Shown piece after piece: positions 14,043-23,222 of a DNA stretch of 24,411 nt. The position numbers and the translations under genes are program-made. The notes under the pieces are model-generated. The model worked only from the letters and a program-made list of their open reading frames with translations. It was not told where the DNA came from and ran no database searches. Numbering within the stretch: position 1 is the stretch's first letter; every line of letters starts with the position of its first letter. The stretch is from an uncultured Lachnospiraceae bacterium (lineage in GTDB: Bacteria > Bacillota > Clostridia > Lachnospirales > Lachnospiraceae): positions 14,977 through 39,387 of the forward strand of contig CAJUII010000020.1 in NCBI GenBank assembly GCA_910586405.1. Direction: 5' to 3'.

Positions 14043-15374
14043 TTACACTATTTCACTTGCCTTCTGCATTAAATATTCGTGGGTGTTGTGTTCAGGCTCC
14101 TGCAGTACATCTTCAAGAAGCTGGTTTAGCAGCACGCCGATCTGTTTTCCTTTTGGCACGCCCAGCGCAATCAGGTCATTTCCTGAGATTTCGAGCGTCT
14201 TGAGCGAAATGCACTGGTTCTTTTCCCTAATTTCTGTATAGAGCTTTTCTACTGCATCAATCTGTGCTAATTTCTGCTGCTGTTCATAAGTGCTCTGCGC
14301 CAGTGTGTCCGCGCGCCACAGCGCCATCACCTGCGGGAAATATTCCGCACCAATTTTGTTGGCGGCACGCCGCACAGCCCGCGGATTCGGCTCTGGCTTA
14401 TAATCATGATAGCGGATGTATCTCTGTACCTTCATGGTAGTGTCATTGTCGAACTTAAGCCGTCTCAGGATGGTTCCTGCCATCTGTTCGCTCACCTCCA
14501 CATGCCCGTGAAAATGGTCAATGCCCGCGGCATCCGTTGTCCTGACCTTCGGCTTTCCGATATCGTGCAGCAGCGCGGCAATCCGCAGACTCTTCTCCGC
14601 CCGAATATGCATAAGACTTTGCATGAGATGCTCTCCCACTGTATATTGATGGTGCGGATTGTGCTGCGCTGTCGCAAAGGCGGCATCCAATTCAGGCAGT
14701 ACAGCCTTCGTGATGCCAAGCGCACAGGCATCGCGCATCGAGTCAGGATGCTCAGACATCAGCAGCTTCACCAGCTCTGCCTGTATGCGCTCCGCGCTGA
14801 TCTGGCACAGGTTGGGCGCAAGGCTTACGATCGCGGCCTTTGTCTCGTCCGCTATCGTAAATCCTAGCTGTGCCGAGAAGCGGACCGCCCGAAGTATCCG
14901 CAGAGCGTCCTCGCCAAAGCGCTCCTTCGCCTCACCGACACAGCGAATCACCCCCTCCTGCAAATCCTTTATCCCGCTGAAAGCATCGACAATGCCGCTC
15001 TTGTCATTATAGGCAAAGGCATTGATCGTGAAATCCCGGCGCTTTAGATCTTCGACTAGATTTGCCGTGAAAATGACTTCCCTGGGATGGCGGCTGTCCT
15101 CATACTCGCCGTCGATTCGATAGGTCGTCACCTCGAATCCCTCGCGGTCTAACATAACCGTCACGGTACCGTGTTGAATCCCCGTATCGATCGTGTGGCG
15201 GAACGCTTCTTTAATCTGAAGCGGCTTGGCTGAAGTGGTCACATCCCAGTCACTCGGCTGCCTGCCAAGCAGACAATCCCTGACACAGCCGCCGACTGCG
15301 TACGCCTCAAAGCCAGCCTCCTCAAGCTTTGATATGATGTAGTTGACCTTTTCAGGTAATTGGATCTGTGTCAT
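14043..15374 (-). CDS. cca: CCA-adding tRNA nucleotidyltransferase with HD domain
   Basis: Adds or repairs the 3' CCA of tRNAs. It has 443 residues and is a class II enzyme: GGCVRD at 28-33, catalytic DWD at 42-44, RRDFTINA at 112-119 for the head domain, and EDALRILRAVRFSA at 155-168 for the neck. An HD domain follows with LLHDIGKP (His270-Asp271), as in many clostridial Cca proteins, possibly giving a phosphatase or phosphodiesterase activity. ATG 15374 lies 19 nt after the end of the large secreted-protein gene with only a distant AGAGAGG as SD, so it is probably cotranscribed with that gene. It ends at a terminator. Confidence 0.96.
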   Translation of the reverse strand: MTQIQLPEKVNYIISKLEEAGFEAYAVGGCVRDCLLGRQPSDWDVTTSAKPLQIKEAFRHTIDTGIQHGTVTVMLDREGFEVTTYRIDGEYEDSRHPREVIFTANLVEDLKRRDFTINAFAYNDKSGIVDAFSGIKDLQEGVIRCVGEAKERFGEDALRILRAVRFSAQLGFTIADETKAAIVSLAPNLCQISAERIQAELVKLLMSEHPDSMRDACALGITKAVLPELDAAFATAQHNPHHQYTVGEHLMQSLMHIRAEKSLRIAALLHDIGKPKVRTTDAAGIDHFHGHVEVSEQMAGTILRRLKFDNDTTMKVQRYIRYHDYKPEPNPRAVRRAANKIGAEYFPQVMALWRADTLAQSTYEQQQKLAQIDAVEKLYTEIREKNQCISLKTLEISGNDLIALGVPKGKQIGVLLNQLLEDVLQEPEHNTHEYLMQKASEIV

Positions 15375-15393
15375 GTCTGCCTGTTAACCTCTC

Positions 15394-18300
15394 TTATTTT
15401 CGTTCATAGATTTTGAAGCTGACAACTTTTGTGCCGCCATACTCGCCTCTGCCCTGAATCGTAACCTTTGCAGTGCCCTTCTTGTGATTGTTGACATACG
15501 TATCCGGAAGAATCTCATAGTCATTCTTTGACAACACGACACCGCCGACTGTGACTGTCAAATCCGCCTCATTTAAGGTGACTTTGCTTCCTGTAAAGTA
15601 ATGTTTATGGTTGATTGTCGCTTTAGCTTTTGCCAGATTTCGATTCGCAGGGATAATCTTGTAGGTGCAAGTTACGTTTCGTGTCCCATTATAGCTTCCT
15701 TTTCCTGTAATTCTAAACTCAACGGTCACTTCTTTGCCAGCCGGCACGCTGTCTGCCCTTCTGTCGAGCACTCGACCGTCACACTTATAGACGATACTGC
15801 TGTCATAATCCTTTCCAGGTTTGAGTTTATTTCCGTTTGCTTCTGTCAGGACAGGAACACTCACAAATCCGCCTTTCCTGCTGTTTGCGACCTTATCCGG
15901 CACGCTGACTGCCACGTGCTCCAACGTTCCTGCACCGACGCGATACGTGAGGCTGCGCTTATCTGTAAAATTATTTCTTCCTGTTATGGTCACTGTGGCA
16001 GTCTGACCAACCTTCTTGTTATTTTTATAGCTCAGGGTGTAGTCAATGCCCTCCGTGAGTGTGTGTCCGCCATAGGTGATAACAACCTTCGGTTGTGCGC
16101 CATTCTTTTCATAGGGCTGTGTACTTCCCCCCTGTTCGAATCCGACTTTCACGCCGTTGTCCGTGATCGGGCGGGGTTTAATCTGAAATGTTGTGGAAAG
16201 CTCACCGATGTATTGATTGCCTACGCCGCGGACCGGCACATGATATGTACCTGCCCCCTTATATGAGGACTGCACAAACTTGTAGTCCTTTCCAGCCACG
16301 AGCTGACTTGAACCATTCTTTAACACTGCCATGCTCTCGTCGATCTTATTCCCACTGGGTACATAAATCTGTGCAGGAATCTTCTGCGCGACTTTGACGG
16401 CATTCATGGATGTCATCGCCGAGGCATCCACAATGTTGAGGCTGGTCTTTGCCGTTCCCGTAAAATCTCCCTTGCCCGTGATGATCACTTCATACTCGCC
16501 AATCTCGGCAGGTGTGCCTGCATAGTTTACCGTAAAATCTTTTCTGTTCGCAAGCTTCTTCCCATTCCACAGAATCGTCGGTATCGGTTTCTGAACCTTT
16601 CCATTCTTATATACAACTGCCATCCGCTCGATCGTCACGCCGCTGGCTGTCCCGATATCAATCGGCCAGGCGCTCTCCCATTTGGCATAGACTGTCATAT
16701 CACCTGTGGTTCCTTTTCTGACAGTCGTAATCTGTTCCTGGAATCCATTGTCAAGATACCAGCCGGAAAAGGAGAGATTCGCATTCAGATGCCACGGTGC
16801 TGCCAAGGAGAAGTCCGCGCTCTCAACAGTGTACGTGGCAGGGTTTCCAGACGCGTTGACTGCACCGTTTAGCTCATAATAGATCTTGTATTGTATGGGG
16901 CTGTACACCGCCTGGACATCCAGCGCTTCCTGTACATTGGTGTACGTTTTGTCCCATCTCTCAAATCGATATCCGATCGGCGCGTCAGGCTGTTCGGGCG
17001 CACTGGCACCAGCGCCCTCCTCAATCTCCGATTCCGCAAGCACTTTTCCTGCATTGTCCAGGAAGCGGACACGATAGACAGGCTTGCGCACCCACTTGGC
17101 ATACAAGCTAAGATCCCCGTCACTGCCTGCCGCGATACGCTCTATCTTCTTCTCAAAATCCGCGTCCGCATACCAGCCCTCGAAGTTGTAATGTGCTCTT
17201 GACGGCGCCTGCAACACGATATCTTCCATTCCAATATGATACTGTGCCGGATTTTTCTGACTATTAATACCTTCGTTCAGCTCATATGTAATCTGATACA
17301 GAATTGGGTCCCACTTCGCGTACAGCGTCCGGTCGCCCATGCTGCCTTTTTCAATTTCTGTCACATCATTGATATAGGCAGGCTCTGTGTACCAGCCCTC
17401 AAAGACATACCCCTTCCTTGATGGGTCCTCCAGCCGGATGGTGTCTGTCTTGATCGTGTATGTCGCCGGATTGCCAGCGTTGTCTGCATTGCTGCCCAGC
17501 TCATAGGTGATCGCATAGTTTGTGAGCGCCCATTTCGCATACAGCGTGAGATCTCCCGTCCTTCCCGTCTCGATGGCAGTGATCTGTTCCTGATAATCCG
17601 CGTCTGTATACCAGCCTTCAAAATCATAACCGTCTCTGACTGCCGGCGCCAAGACACGGCTTGTCTCGACATTGTATTCTGCCACGTTGCCGCTGACGTT
17701 TGTGCCTCCGTCCAACTCATAGGTGATCGAGTACGGAATCATCTCATAAACTGCATTGACTGTCTCATTGCGCCGCACGTTGGTATAGTTGCCTTCCCAC
17801 TCCAAAAACAAATATCCCGCTGGCACTTCTGTTTCAGCAGGCGGTGCAGCATAGCTTCCCTGGGCTACCTTCTGAATGCCAAAAACTGTGTCAAATTTGT
17901 CTTGAAATGTCACGGTGTAGGTCTTTGAATCGTCAAATGAATAGCGTGCACTAATCCCCTGGATTTCATAGGAGGCTCTTTTGGCATACTCGATGGTATT
18001 TCCCTCTCTCGTGAAACCATAGATATTTTCCTTATCATCCGCCGCAAGCGTGTAGCGGACAACACTTTCCGCATCCGCGCTGTCAAGGTCAAGATAAGCG
18101 ATCTCTTTGTTGTTGTTATAATACAGCTTTGAGCCTGTCAGTGCCAGCCCGGAATACGGTGTCTCCAGTTCCAGAAGCGTGACGGCCTCGCCAAGCTCGT
18201 ATCTGTCGTAGGCTCTGCCCTCCAACTGCCTGTCACTTGTGACATAATAGTACTGTCCATCGTCTTTTCCATACACCAGAGGGGACCGCACTGTCTTCCA

Positions 18301-19779
18301 AAACGCATTGTCATACGCCGCTCCATCGGCCTGAATGTCCACAATCCCGCTGCCCTTGGTCACATACCAGTCGTGATGACTGCTGTGCCCGCTGTAGCTC
18401 TTCTGAAACTCTTCATCCGACTGGAACATGTAGGAATGGCGAACCTGTCCCGGTTTATCCCAGGTCGGGTCATCCCAAGTGGTATCAACCTGATACAAAG
18501 CTCCGTCAATCTCCACGATATTCCATGCATGGTTCATCCGATCACTCGTCACGATATAGCTGTCGATACCAAATTCATTCAACAGATACTTGTACGCAAG
18601 CGCATATCCCTGACACACTGCGATACCATCTGCCAACACACCGTAGGCGCCATAGGACACATTGGGCATCGTACCGTTCTCGAGACGCTTCTTGTCATAC
18701 TCACAGTTCAACACGATATAGTCGTGCAGTGCGATCGCTGTCTGCAAGTCATCCATGCCCGCCGACACTGCCGCCTTCGCCTGCTGCACTCCCCGCGCAA
18801 AGGCAGCATCATCTATATTATTGTAATAGCTGGGCGAGATTTTTGATATGATCCTTGATTCTGACAAGATAGACTTTACGTACCCTGTCCGCACATAGTA
18901 CAGCTCCGGGTGATCATTTACAACTGCATAGTACACCATCAAAAGCTGCTGACTATCTGCTTCTACTTCATTATTAAATTTGTATTCCCGCACATCTATT
19001 GACGTTTCCCGATTCTTCAATGCGGTGTAAATCGTTGCCGCCAACTGGTCCATATCCCCCTCTGACAACAACGCAATGCCGTCATCTCTGGTCTGGCTGC
19101 TGCGCACCTCCACATCTAAATCCATCACCTGAAAGCCGCCTGCCTGATACAAAAAGTCGGGATTGCCTTCCTCGTACTCCTCAATCTCCTCCTCACTGTC
19201 CTTCTCAAATGTCAGAAGACTTGCGGTTTCTGATTCCGTTTCAGACTCCATCGTGAAGGCGGTCTCCTCCGACGTCTCAGTCTGCGTTATATGTTCGGTT
19301 TCTGTCTCCGTTTCAGTCATGGTATTGGTCACGTTCTCGGTTTCAACCTGCGTCTGTTCTGTACTCTCAGTCTCACTCGGTGCCTCTGATACCCCTGCGC
19401 TTTCTGTTTCACTTGAGATCTCTGTCGTTATTGTGGTCTGTGTTTCACTCTGGAGCTCTGAGTGAAATGTGCTCTCAGATTCCGGCTCAGATGTGCTTTC
19501 AGTTATCACCGCACTCTCTGGCTCGCTCTCTTTTTTTGTCGTATCCTCCGATGCCGATTCCTGCTCGGTCCTTGACAAATTCTCCGACGAGCGTTCTGGC
19601 TCCTTGTATGCATCCTCTGACGTTTCCTGGGTCTGCGCTGCGTCCTCTGACGCCTCCCCTGTACTGTATTCAGTCTGCTGCTCAACATGTCCTGACTTTT
19701 CTGCTGCATACACGGTCCCTGCGCATAACTGAAATGCCATTGTACATGCCAGCATTCCAGATATCAGCCTTCTATACAT
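15394..19779 (-). CDS. Large secreted transglutaminase-like protein with InlB-type repeats
   Basis: A 1461-residue surface or secreted protein. Signal peptide at 1-26 (ends VYAAEK). A Ser/Glu/Thr stalk follows at about 30-205. A transglutaminase-like domain at about 340-440 has the Cys-His-Asp triad visible as Cys389 (IAVCQGYA), His417 (MNHAWNIV) and Asp432 (YQVDTTWDD). A domain with YYVTSD and LYYNNN repeats lies at about 495-610. About six InlB B-repeat / Flg_new modules (pattern YxITYELxGG...FEGWYxD...LYAKW) cover about 620-1035, and Ig-like modules (GKDY...YKNNKKVGxxxVTITGxGNF) about 1040-1457. No LPxTG sorting motif or C-terminal TM is seen. ATG 19779 has an AGGAGG SD. The enzyme class could be protease or cross-linker; the substrate is unknown. 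Confidence 0.92.
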   Translation of the reverse strand: MYRRLISGMLACTMAFQLCAGTVYAAEKSGHVEQQTEYSTGEASEDAAQTQETSEDAYKEPERSSENLSRTEQESASEDTTKKESEPESAVITESTSEPESESTFHSELQSETQTTITTEISSETESAGVSEAPSETESTEQTQVETENVTNTMTETETETEHITQTETSEETAFTMESETESETASLLTFEKDSEEEIEEYEEGNPDFLYQAGGFQVMDLDVEVRSSQTRDDGIALLSEGDMDQLAATIYTALKNRETSIDVREYKFNNEVEADSQQLLMVYYAVVNDHPELYYVRTGYVKSILSESRIISKISPSYYNNIDDAAFARGVQQAKAAVSAGMDDLQTAIALHDYIVLNCEYDKKRLENGTMPNVSYGAYGVLADGIAVCQGYALAYKYLLNEFGIDSYIVTSDRMNHAWNIVEIDGALYQVDTTWDDPTWDKPGQVRHSYMFQSDEEFQKSYSGHSSHHDWYVTKGSGIVDIQADGAAYDNAFWKTVRSPLVYGKDDGQYYYVTSDRQLEGRAYDRYELGEAVTLLELETPYSGLALTGSKLYYNNNKEIAYLDLDSADAESVVRYTLAADDKENIYGFTREGNTIEYAKRASYEIQGISARYSFDDSKTYTVTFQDKFDTVFGIQKVAQGSYAAPPAETEVPAGYLFLEWEGNYTNVRRNETVNAVYEMIPYSITYELDGGTNVSGNVAEYNVETSRVLAPAVRDGYDFEGWYTDADYQEQITAIETGRTGDLTLYAKWALTNYAITYELGSNADNAGNPATYTIKTDTIRLEDPSRKGYVFEGWYTEPAYINDVTEIEKGSMGDRTLYAKWDPILYQITYELNEGINSQKNPAQYHIGMEDIVLQAPSRAHYNFEGWYADADFEKKIERIAAGSDGDLSLYAKWVRKPVYRVRFLDNAGKVLAESEIEEGAGASAPEQPDAPIGYRFERWDKTYTNVQEALDVQAVYSPIQYKIYYELNGAVNASGNPATYTVESADFSLAAPWHLNANLSFSGWYLDNGFQEQITTVRKGTTGDMTVYAKWESAWPIDIGTASGVTIERMAVVYKNGKVQKPIPTILWNGKKLANRKDFTVNYAGTPAEIGEYEVIITGKGDFTGTAKTSLNIVDASAMTSMNAVKVAQKIPAQIYVPSGNKIDESMAVLKNGSSQLVAGKDYKFVQSSYKGAGTYHVPVRGVGNQYIGELSTTFQIKPRPITDNGVKVGFEQGGSTQPYEKNGAQPKVVITYGGHTLTEGIDYTLSYKNNKKVGQTATVTITGRNNFTDKRSLTYRVGAGTLEHVAVSVPDKVANSRKGGFVSVPVLTEANGNKLKPGKDYDSSIVYKCDGRVLDRRADSVPAGKEVTVEFRITGKGSYNGTRNVTCTYKIIPANRNLAKAKATINHKHYFTGSKVTLNEADLTVTVGGVVLSKNDYEILPDTYVNNHKKGTAKVTIQGRGEYGGTKVVSFKIYERK

Positions 19780-19874
19780 CGTATCTCCTCCTATTCTATA
19801 CGATACTCTTGTATGACACTCTGCGATTACATTTTCCGTTTTGCTGACTCCTTCGAATCAGACCTGCTTTCTCC

Positions 19875-19903
19875 ATTATACGCAACTACTGCAAAAAAAT
19901 CAA
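19875..19903 (-). promoter_or_regulatory. Sigma-A promoter of the transglutaminase-like gene (and probably cca)
   Basis: TTGATT (19903-19898), 17 bp, TATAAT (19880-19875) on the minus strand. The leader to ATG 19779 is about 90 nt and shows no riboswitch motif that I recognise. Confidence 0.8.
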
Positions 19904-19941
19904 TTATCTACAGCAAAATAGGGCTGCCAGAATACACACAA

Positions 19942-20098
19942 CGTTACTATTCACGGCCTAGGAGCCGCTCTTCGTAACGATTCGGGGCGATCTTCAGAAT
20001 TTTGCTTCGCAAAAATCTGAAGATCGCCCCTCACTCCTGAATCATGTTCTCACGGAATGCGCAGTTCAGCGCATTCCTGACCCGTGGATAGTATCCAC
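19942..20098. repeat. Palindrome-rich non-coding element (four hairpins)
   Basis: The gap between thiT and the next gene holds four inverted repeats. (1) CGTTAC/GTAACG (19942-19947/19974-19979) encloses CGGC/GCCG. (2) A 22-bp stem with one mismatch at 19984-20005/20009-20030 has a TTC loop. (3) GGAATGCGC/GCGCATTCC lies at 20054-20062/20069-20077, extendable by CACGG/CCGTG. (4) GTGGATA/TATCCAC lies at 20084-20098. No reading frame spans it. It may be a dispersed palindromic repeat or a structured RNA, and it also serves as the end of the thiT transcript. Confidence 0.7.
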
Positions 20099-20143
20099 AC
20101 AACCCTATGATGTTCCCCCATCCAACGTGCAGTCATATTCAGT

Positions 20144-20845
20144 TTATTCCAAAGCCAGCCGCCGAATCCTTCCAACCGCCGACCTCACCGGTGCGAGCAG
20201 TAGGACAACAACGCTCAAACCAGCCTCCGCAAAAATATAGATGCCATTGTACACCATCGAGTACGGGAGCACGCCCCAGCCATCCCAAGCATACGAGGCA
20301 AAGAATATACAGCCCGACAACACGGTGAACACATAGCGCCCCAGCACCCCCACAATGTAGCCTTTGATCAGCCCATTCTTTGCATTAGAGAAGAGCCCTG
20401 ACAGCCCAAGCGCGCCAAATGCGAGCAGATAGTCCATCACAAGCTGCATTGGATACAAAACATACGGGTCAATCACAAGCTGCAAGACACCATGCGCAAG
20501 TCCCGTCATCAACCCTGCGCCAAGCCCGAAAAAATACCCAGGCAGGCAGGCGACAAGCATGGACAGCAGCGTGATGGAACCGCCAGTCGGAAAGTGAAAC
20601 AGCTTTATATTAGAGAGCACTGTGCTAAGGGCAACTGACATCGCACAGAACACAAGCTGCCGAATAGTCAGCCTTGTGCTGCCCGCATCTGTATTTTTCT
20701 CCTTCTCCATTCGCATGTGAAGCCTTGCAAATGCGACTGCTGACACGAGCAGTATCGCGATCAGCGCCGCAAGCAGTCCATTCCCAAGTGCCGTCGGGAC
20801 GTAAGTCGTCTCGTCCCAGTCGTTTACTACCACATTGTACAACAT
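20144..20845 (-). CDS. thiT: ECF-type thiamine transporter substrate-binding subunit ThiT
   Basis: Membrane S-component that binds thiamine and works with a shared ECF energizing module (not in this window). The ThiT core is recognisable from about residue 60: RQLVFCAMSVALSTVLSN, FPTGGSITLLSMLV, then LMTGLAHGVLQLVIDPYV and the last TM helices. It has 233 residues, about 40 more than the Bacillus YuaJ protein, because of an extra N-terminal TM helix (about 20-43) and linker. ATG 20845 has an AAGGAGG SD inside a hairpin. The TPP riboswitch upstream confirms the thiamine link. Confidence 0.95.
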   Translation of the reverse strand: MLYNVVVNDWDETTYVPTALGNGLLAALIAILLVSAVAFARLHMRMEKEKNTDAGSTRLTIRQLVFCAMSVALSTVLSNIKLFHFPTGGSITLLSMLVACLPGYFFGLGAGLMTGLAHGVLQLVIDPYVLYPMQLVMDYLLAFGALGLSGLFSNAKNGLIKGYIVGVLGRYVFTVLSGCIFFASYAWDGWGVLPYSMVYNGIYIFAEAGLSVVVLLLAPVRSAVGRIRRLALE

Positions 20846-20875
20846 AAAAAATCCTCCTTCGTTTTCGCGAGGAGG
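20846..20875 (-). terminator. SD-sequestering terminator hairpin of the TPP riboswitch
   Basis: Minus-strand CCTCCT (20875-20870) pairs with AGGAGG (20858-20853), with an inner CG/CG pair, followed by ATTTTTT and directly by the thiT ATG. The 3' arm is the thiT SD. It can stop transcription and hide the SD. It lies about 175 nt after the aptamer, and the sequence between (20876-21045) has no gene. Confidence 0.7.
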
Positions 20876-21045
20876 TCAGCATCGTAATTGTTCTATCCAT
20901 TCAGCTTGATCGATTCCTGTTCACAGTCTATACAAGAGCTCTCAGTCCGTCCTCTTGCAGTGTCAAAACCAATGACACCACAGGAACGTGCAGCTTCTGT
21001 CTGACCTTAAGATTTATCCTGAATCTGAACAATTCTAACTTTCGT

Positions 21046-21134
21046 TATTCCCATACTGCTTCCTTACGCCGGTATTATCCGGTTCAAGTAATGAGGGTAA
21101 AGTCTCAGCGATGTGCACCCCTAGCGTGATAGAG
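21046..21134 (-). promoter_or_regulatory. TPP riboswitch (THI element)
   Basis: On the minus strand: AGGGGTGCACATCGCTGAGA, then ACCCTCATTACTTGAACCGG, then ATAATACCGGCGTAAGGAA. These match the conserved GGGGTGC, CTGAGA, ACCC, GAACCTGA and AATACC-G-CG-AGGGA blocks of thi-box RNAs in order. It binds thiamine pyrophosphate and should lower thiT expression. P1 pairing and exact ends are approximate. Confidence 0.93.
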
Positions 21135-21165
21135 CATGTTTCCACATACTCCTTGTACAGGAACA

Positions 21166-21194
21166 ACTATACCTTTTATTTCGTTTGTTGTCAA
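21166..21194 (-). promoter_or_regulatory. Sigma-A promoter of the TPP riboswitch-thiT transcript
   Basis: TTGACA (21194-21189), 17 bp, TATAGT (21171-21166) on the minus strand. It starts 12 bp after the permease stop and gives a leader of about 310 nt. Confidence 0.82.
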
Positions 21195-21205
21195 GCAAAA
21201 CATGT

Positions 21206-23188
21206 TTATTGATACACAATCTTATAATAGCTTCGCGATGTGAGCTTAAAGACTATAAAGTAAATCACCGCAAACAAGACTGCTGTCACGATCAGGCAAC
21301 CGACAAACAATTCCGTATTCATCAGTCCAAACACAAACATGATCGTCTTTAGCATTGGAAACGCCATTGACAGATGAAGAACAGCAACGACAATCGGCAT
21401 GAAAAATACCGTCCGCACCTGTGTGTTGATTGCCGCTTTCACCACACTGCGCCCCATACCGACCTTGGTCATAATGGCAAAACGCTCTCTATCCTCAAAC
21501 CCCTCTGAAATCTGCTTGTAGTAGATAATCAGCATGGTGATCATTAAAAACAGAACGCCAAGAAACAACCCAAGAAACAGAAATCCGCCGTTTAACTTCA
21601 TGTACTCATCACGCTGCTCCTCCCTCGAATAAACCGTGTATTCTAGTTGATTTCCGCTCGATTTCAGCGCCTCCCGCACTGCCGCCGCAAACGCTGTTTG
21701 TTCCTCTGGCGTCCCGCCAGTATCAAGCTCTATATGATACTGTACCTCATCTGATAAAAATGACGCCAATGCCCGCACGTCCTCCACGATGACATAAATC
21801 AACTGCGTGTCGCCCAGAAAACTCTGAACCCCTTCTTTGGGAAAGTCCTCTGGAAACGCCGTTTGCTCCGCGACGAGATACTCTGTGTCGAAAATCTGAA
21901 TCACGTCCTCCTCAAAAGCGCTTGAGGTTATGACCTTCACACTTCCCGGCGCAATCGGCTCATAGGTGTGCCCTGTAAATTTCTCATAGTCTGCCCGCGC
22001 CATCAAATAAAGCATTCCCATCTCCGTATAATTATAGGAAGTATTCGAGTTGTCATAGTACTCTACCACATTTCCTTCCATGTGAATCACCTTCACAATA
22101 TCCGCATACGCTAACACATTTGTCATATTTAAGTTGTGTCTCTGTGCGGTGTCCGCAATCAGACCCATCAGGTATTCTCTGTCAGCCTGCTCTGGAACAT
22201 CATTTAGATACAGTGTTGTGCTCAGTTCTTTGGGGAAATTAGTTTTTAGCGAATCCTCCCCGCCCGCGTACAGACACACCGTTGTCGAGATGATCACAAG
22301 AACCATGGTGGATAGGACACAGATGTTTGCCAGTCCAACTGCATTGCGCTTCATGCGGTACAACATTCCCGATACGGTTATAAAATGCGCTGTCTGATAG
22401 TAGTATTTCTTGTTATTTTTCAGCATCTTTAAGAAGGCAATACTCACGGACAGAAAAAGTGCATATGTTCCGGCAATGACCAGAAGTACCGCCACAAAGA
22501 ACATATTGACAGCCTCGAGAACGCCGCGGGCTGACACAGCAAGATAATAACCTACAAGAATACACACAATCCCAGACATTGCTGCAAACCATTTTACCTT
22601 CGGTTCGCGCTCCCCCACATTATTTCCGTGCAGCAGCGTGATCGGATTGGCGAGGCTTACCTGCAAAAAGTTATACAGCAGCATTAACAAGTATATCACG
22701 CCAAACAGTTCTGCCGTCTGTAAACATCCACTTCCTGATATATAGAATGGAATACTTTCTGACATCCCTGTCAGTTTTGCCAGAAACATCGCTGTCAGCT
22801 TATGAAACATCCATCCGAGCACAATCCCGCCGGAAACGGAAAGCACATACAAAATAAAAGCTTCCCACGCCATCACCTTTGCGATATGTTTCTTTTCCAT
22901 CCCTAAAATATTGTAGACACCCAGCTCTTTTCTGCGCCGTTTCATCACAAAGCTGTTTGTGTAAAACAGAAAGATTCCTGTGCACAGCGCCACAATCACA
23001 AGCCCCATTGTCAGCATGATGGAAACTGTTTCCGCGCCGCGCATCGACGCAATCTCGTCACTTCCCTGAATGGCGCGCATGATATAAAACATCATGGCTG
23101 TTACCATTCCAGCCAAAATGTATGGCAGATAAAACTGCCTGTTGTTTTTTAAGTTGGTCACTGCCAACCTGCAATATAAACGATTCAT
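21206..23188 (-). CDS. BceB-type ABC transporter permease (FtsX-like)
   Basis: A 660-residue permease of the BceB/VraG group, which senses and removes or resists peptide antibiotics that bind lipid II-cycle intermediates. About ten TM helices are arranged as in the family: TM1 at about 17-38, TM2-4 at about 55-178, TM5-7 at about 200-305, then a large extracytoplasmic domain of about 220 residues (about 310-530), and TM8-10 at about 535-650. FtsX-like cytoplasmic segments RRRKELGVYNILGM and ERFAIMTKVGM are present. ATG 23188 has an AAAGGAA SD and lies 34 nt after the ATPase gene. The peptide specificity cannot be read from sequence. No terminator is seen before the thiT promoter. Confidence 0.93.
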   Translation of the reverse strand: MNRLYCRLAVTNLKNNRQFYLPYILAGMVTAMMFYIMRAIQGSDEIASMRGAETVSIMLTMGLVIVALCTGIFLFYTNSFVMKRRRKELGVYNILGMEKKHIAKVMAWEAFILYVLSVSGGIVLGWMFHKLTAMFLAKLTGMSESIPFYISGSGCLQTAELFGVIYLLMLLYNFLQVSLANPITLLHGNNVGEREPKVKWFAAMSGIVCILVGYYLAVSARGVLEAVNMFFVAVLLVIAGTYALFLSVSIAFLKMLKNNKKYYYQTAHFITVSGMLYRMKRNAVGLANICVLSTMVLVIISTTVCLYAGGEDSLKTNFPKELSTTLYLNDVPEQADREYLMGLIADTAQRHNLNMTNVLAYADIVKVIHMEGNVVEYYDNSNTSYNYTEMGMLYLMARADYEKFTGHTYEPIAPGSVKVITSSAFEEDVIQIFDTEYLVAEQTAFPEDFPKEGVQSFLGDTQLIYVIVEDVRALASFLSDEVQYHIELDTGGTPEEQTAFAAAVREALKSSGNQLEYTVYSREEQRDEYMKLNGGFLFLGLFLGVLFLMITMLIIYYKQISEGFEDRERFAIMTKVGMGRSVVKAAINTQVRTVFFMPIVVAVLHLSMAFPMLKTIMFVFGLMNTELFVGCLIVTAVLFAVIYFIVFKLTSRSYYKIVYQ

Positions 23189-23222
23189 AACGATTCCTTT
23201 CCTGTTTATTCATCGAGAAACT

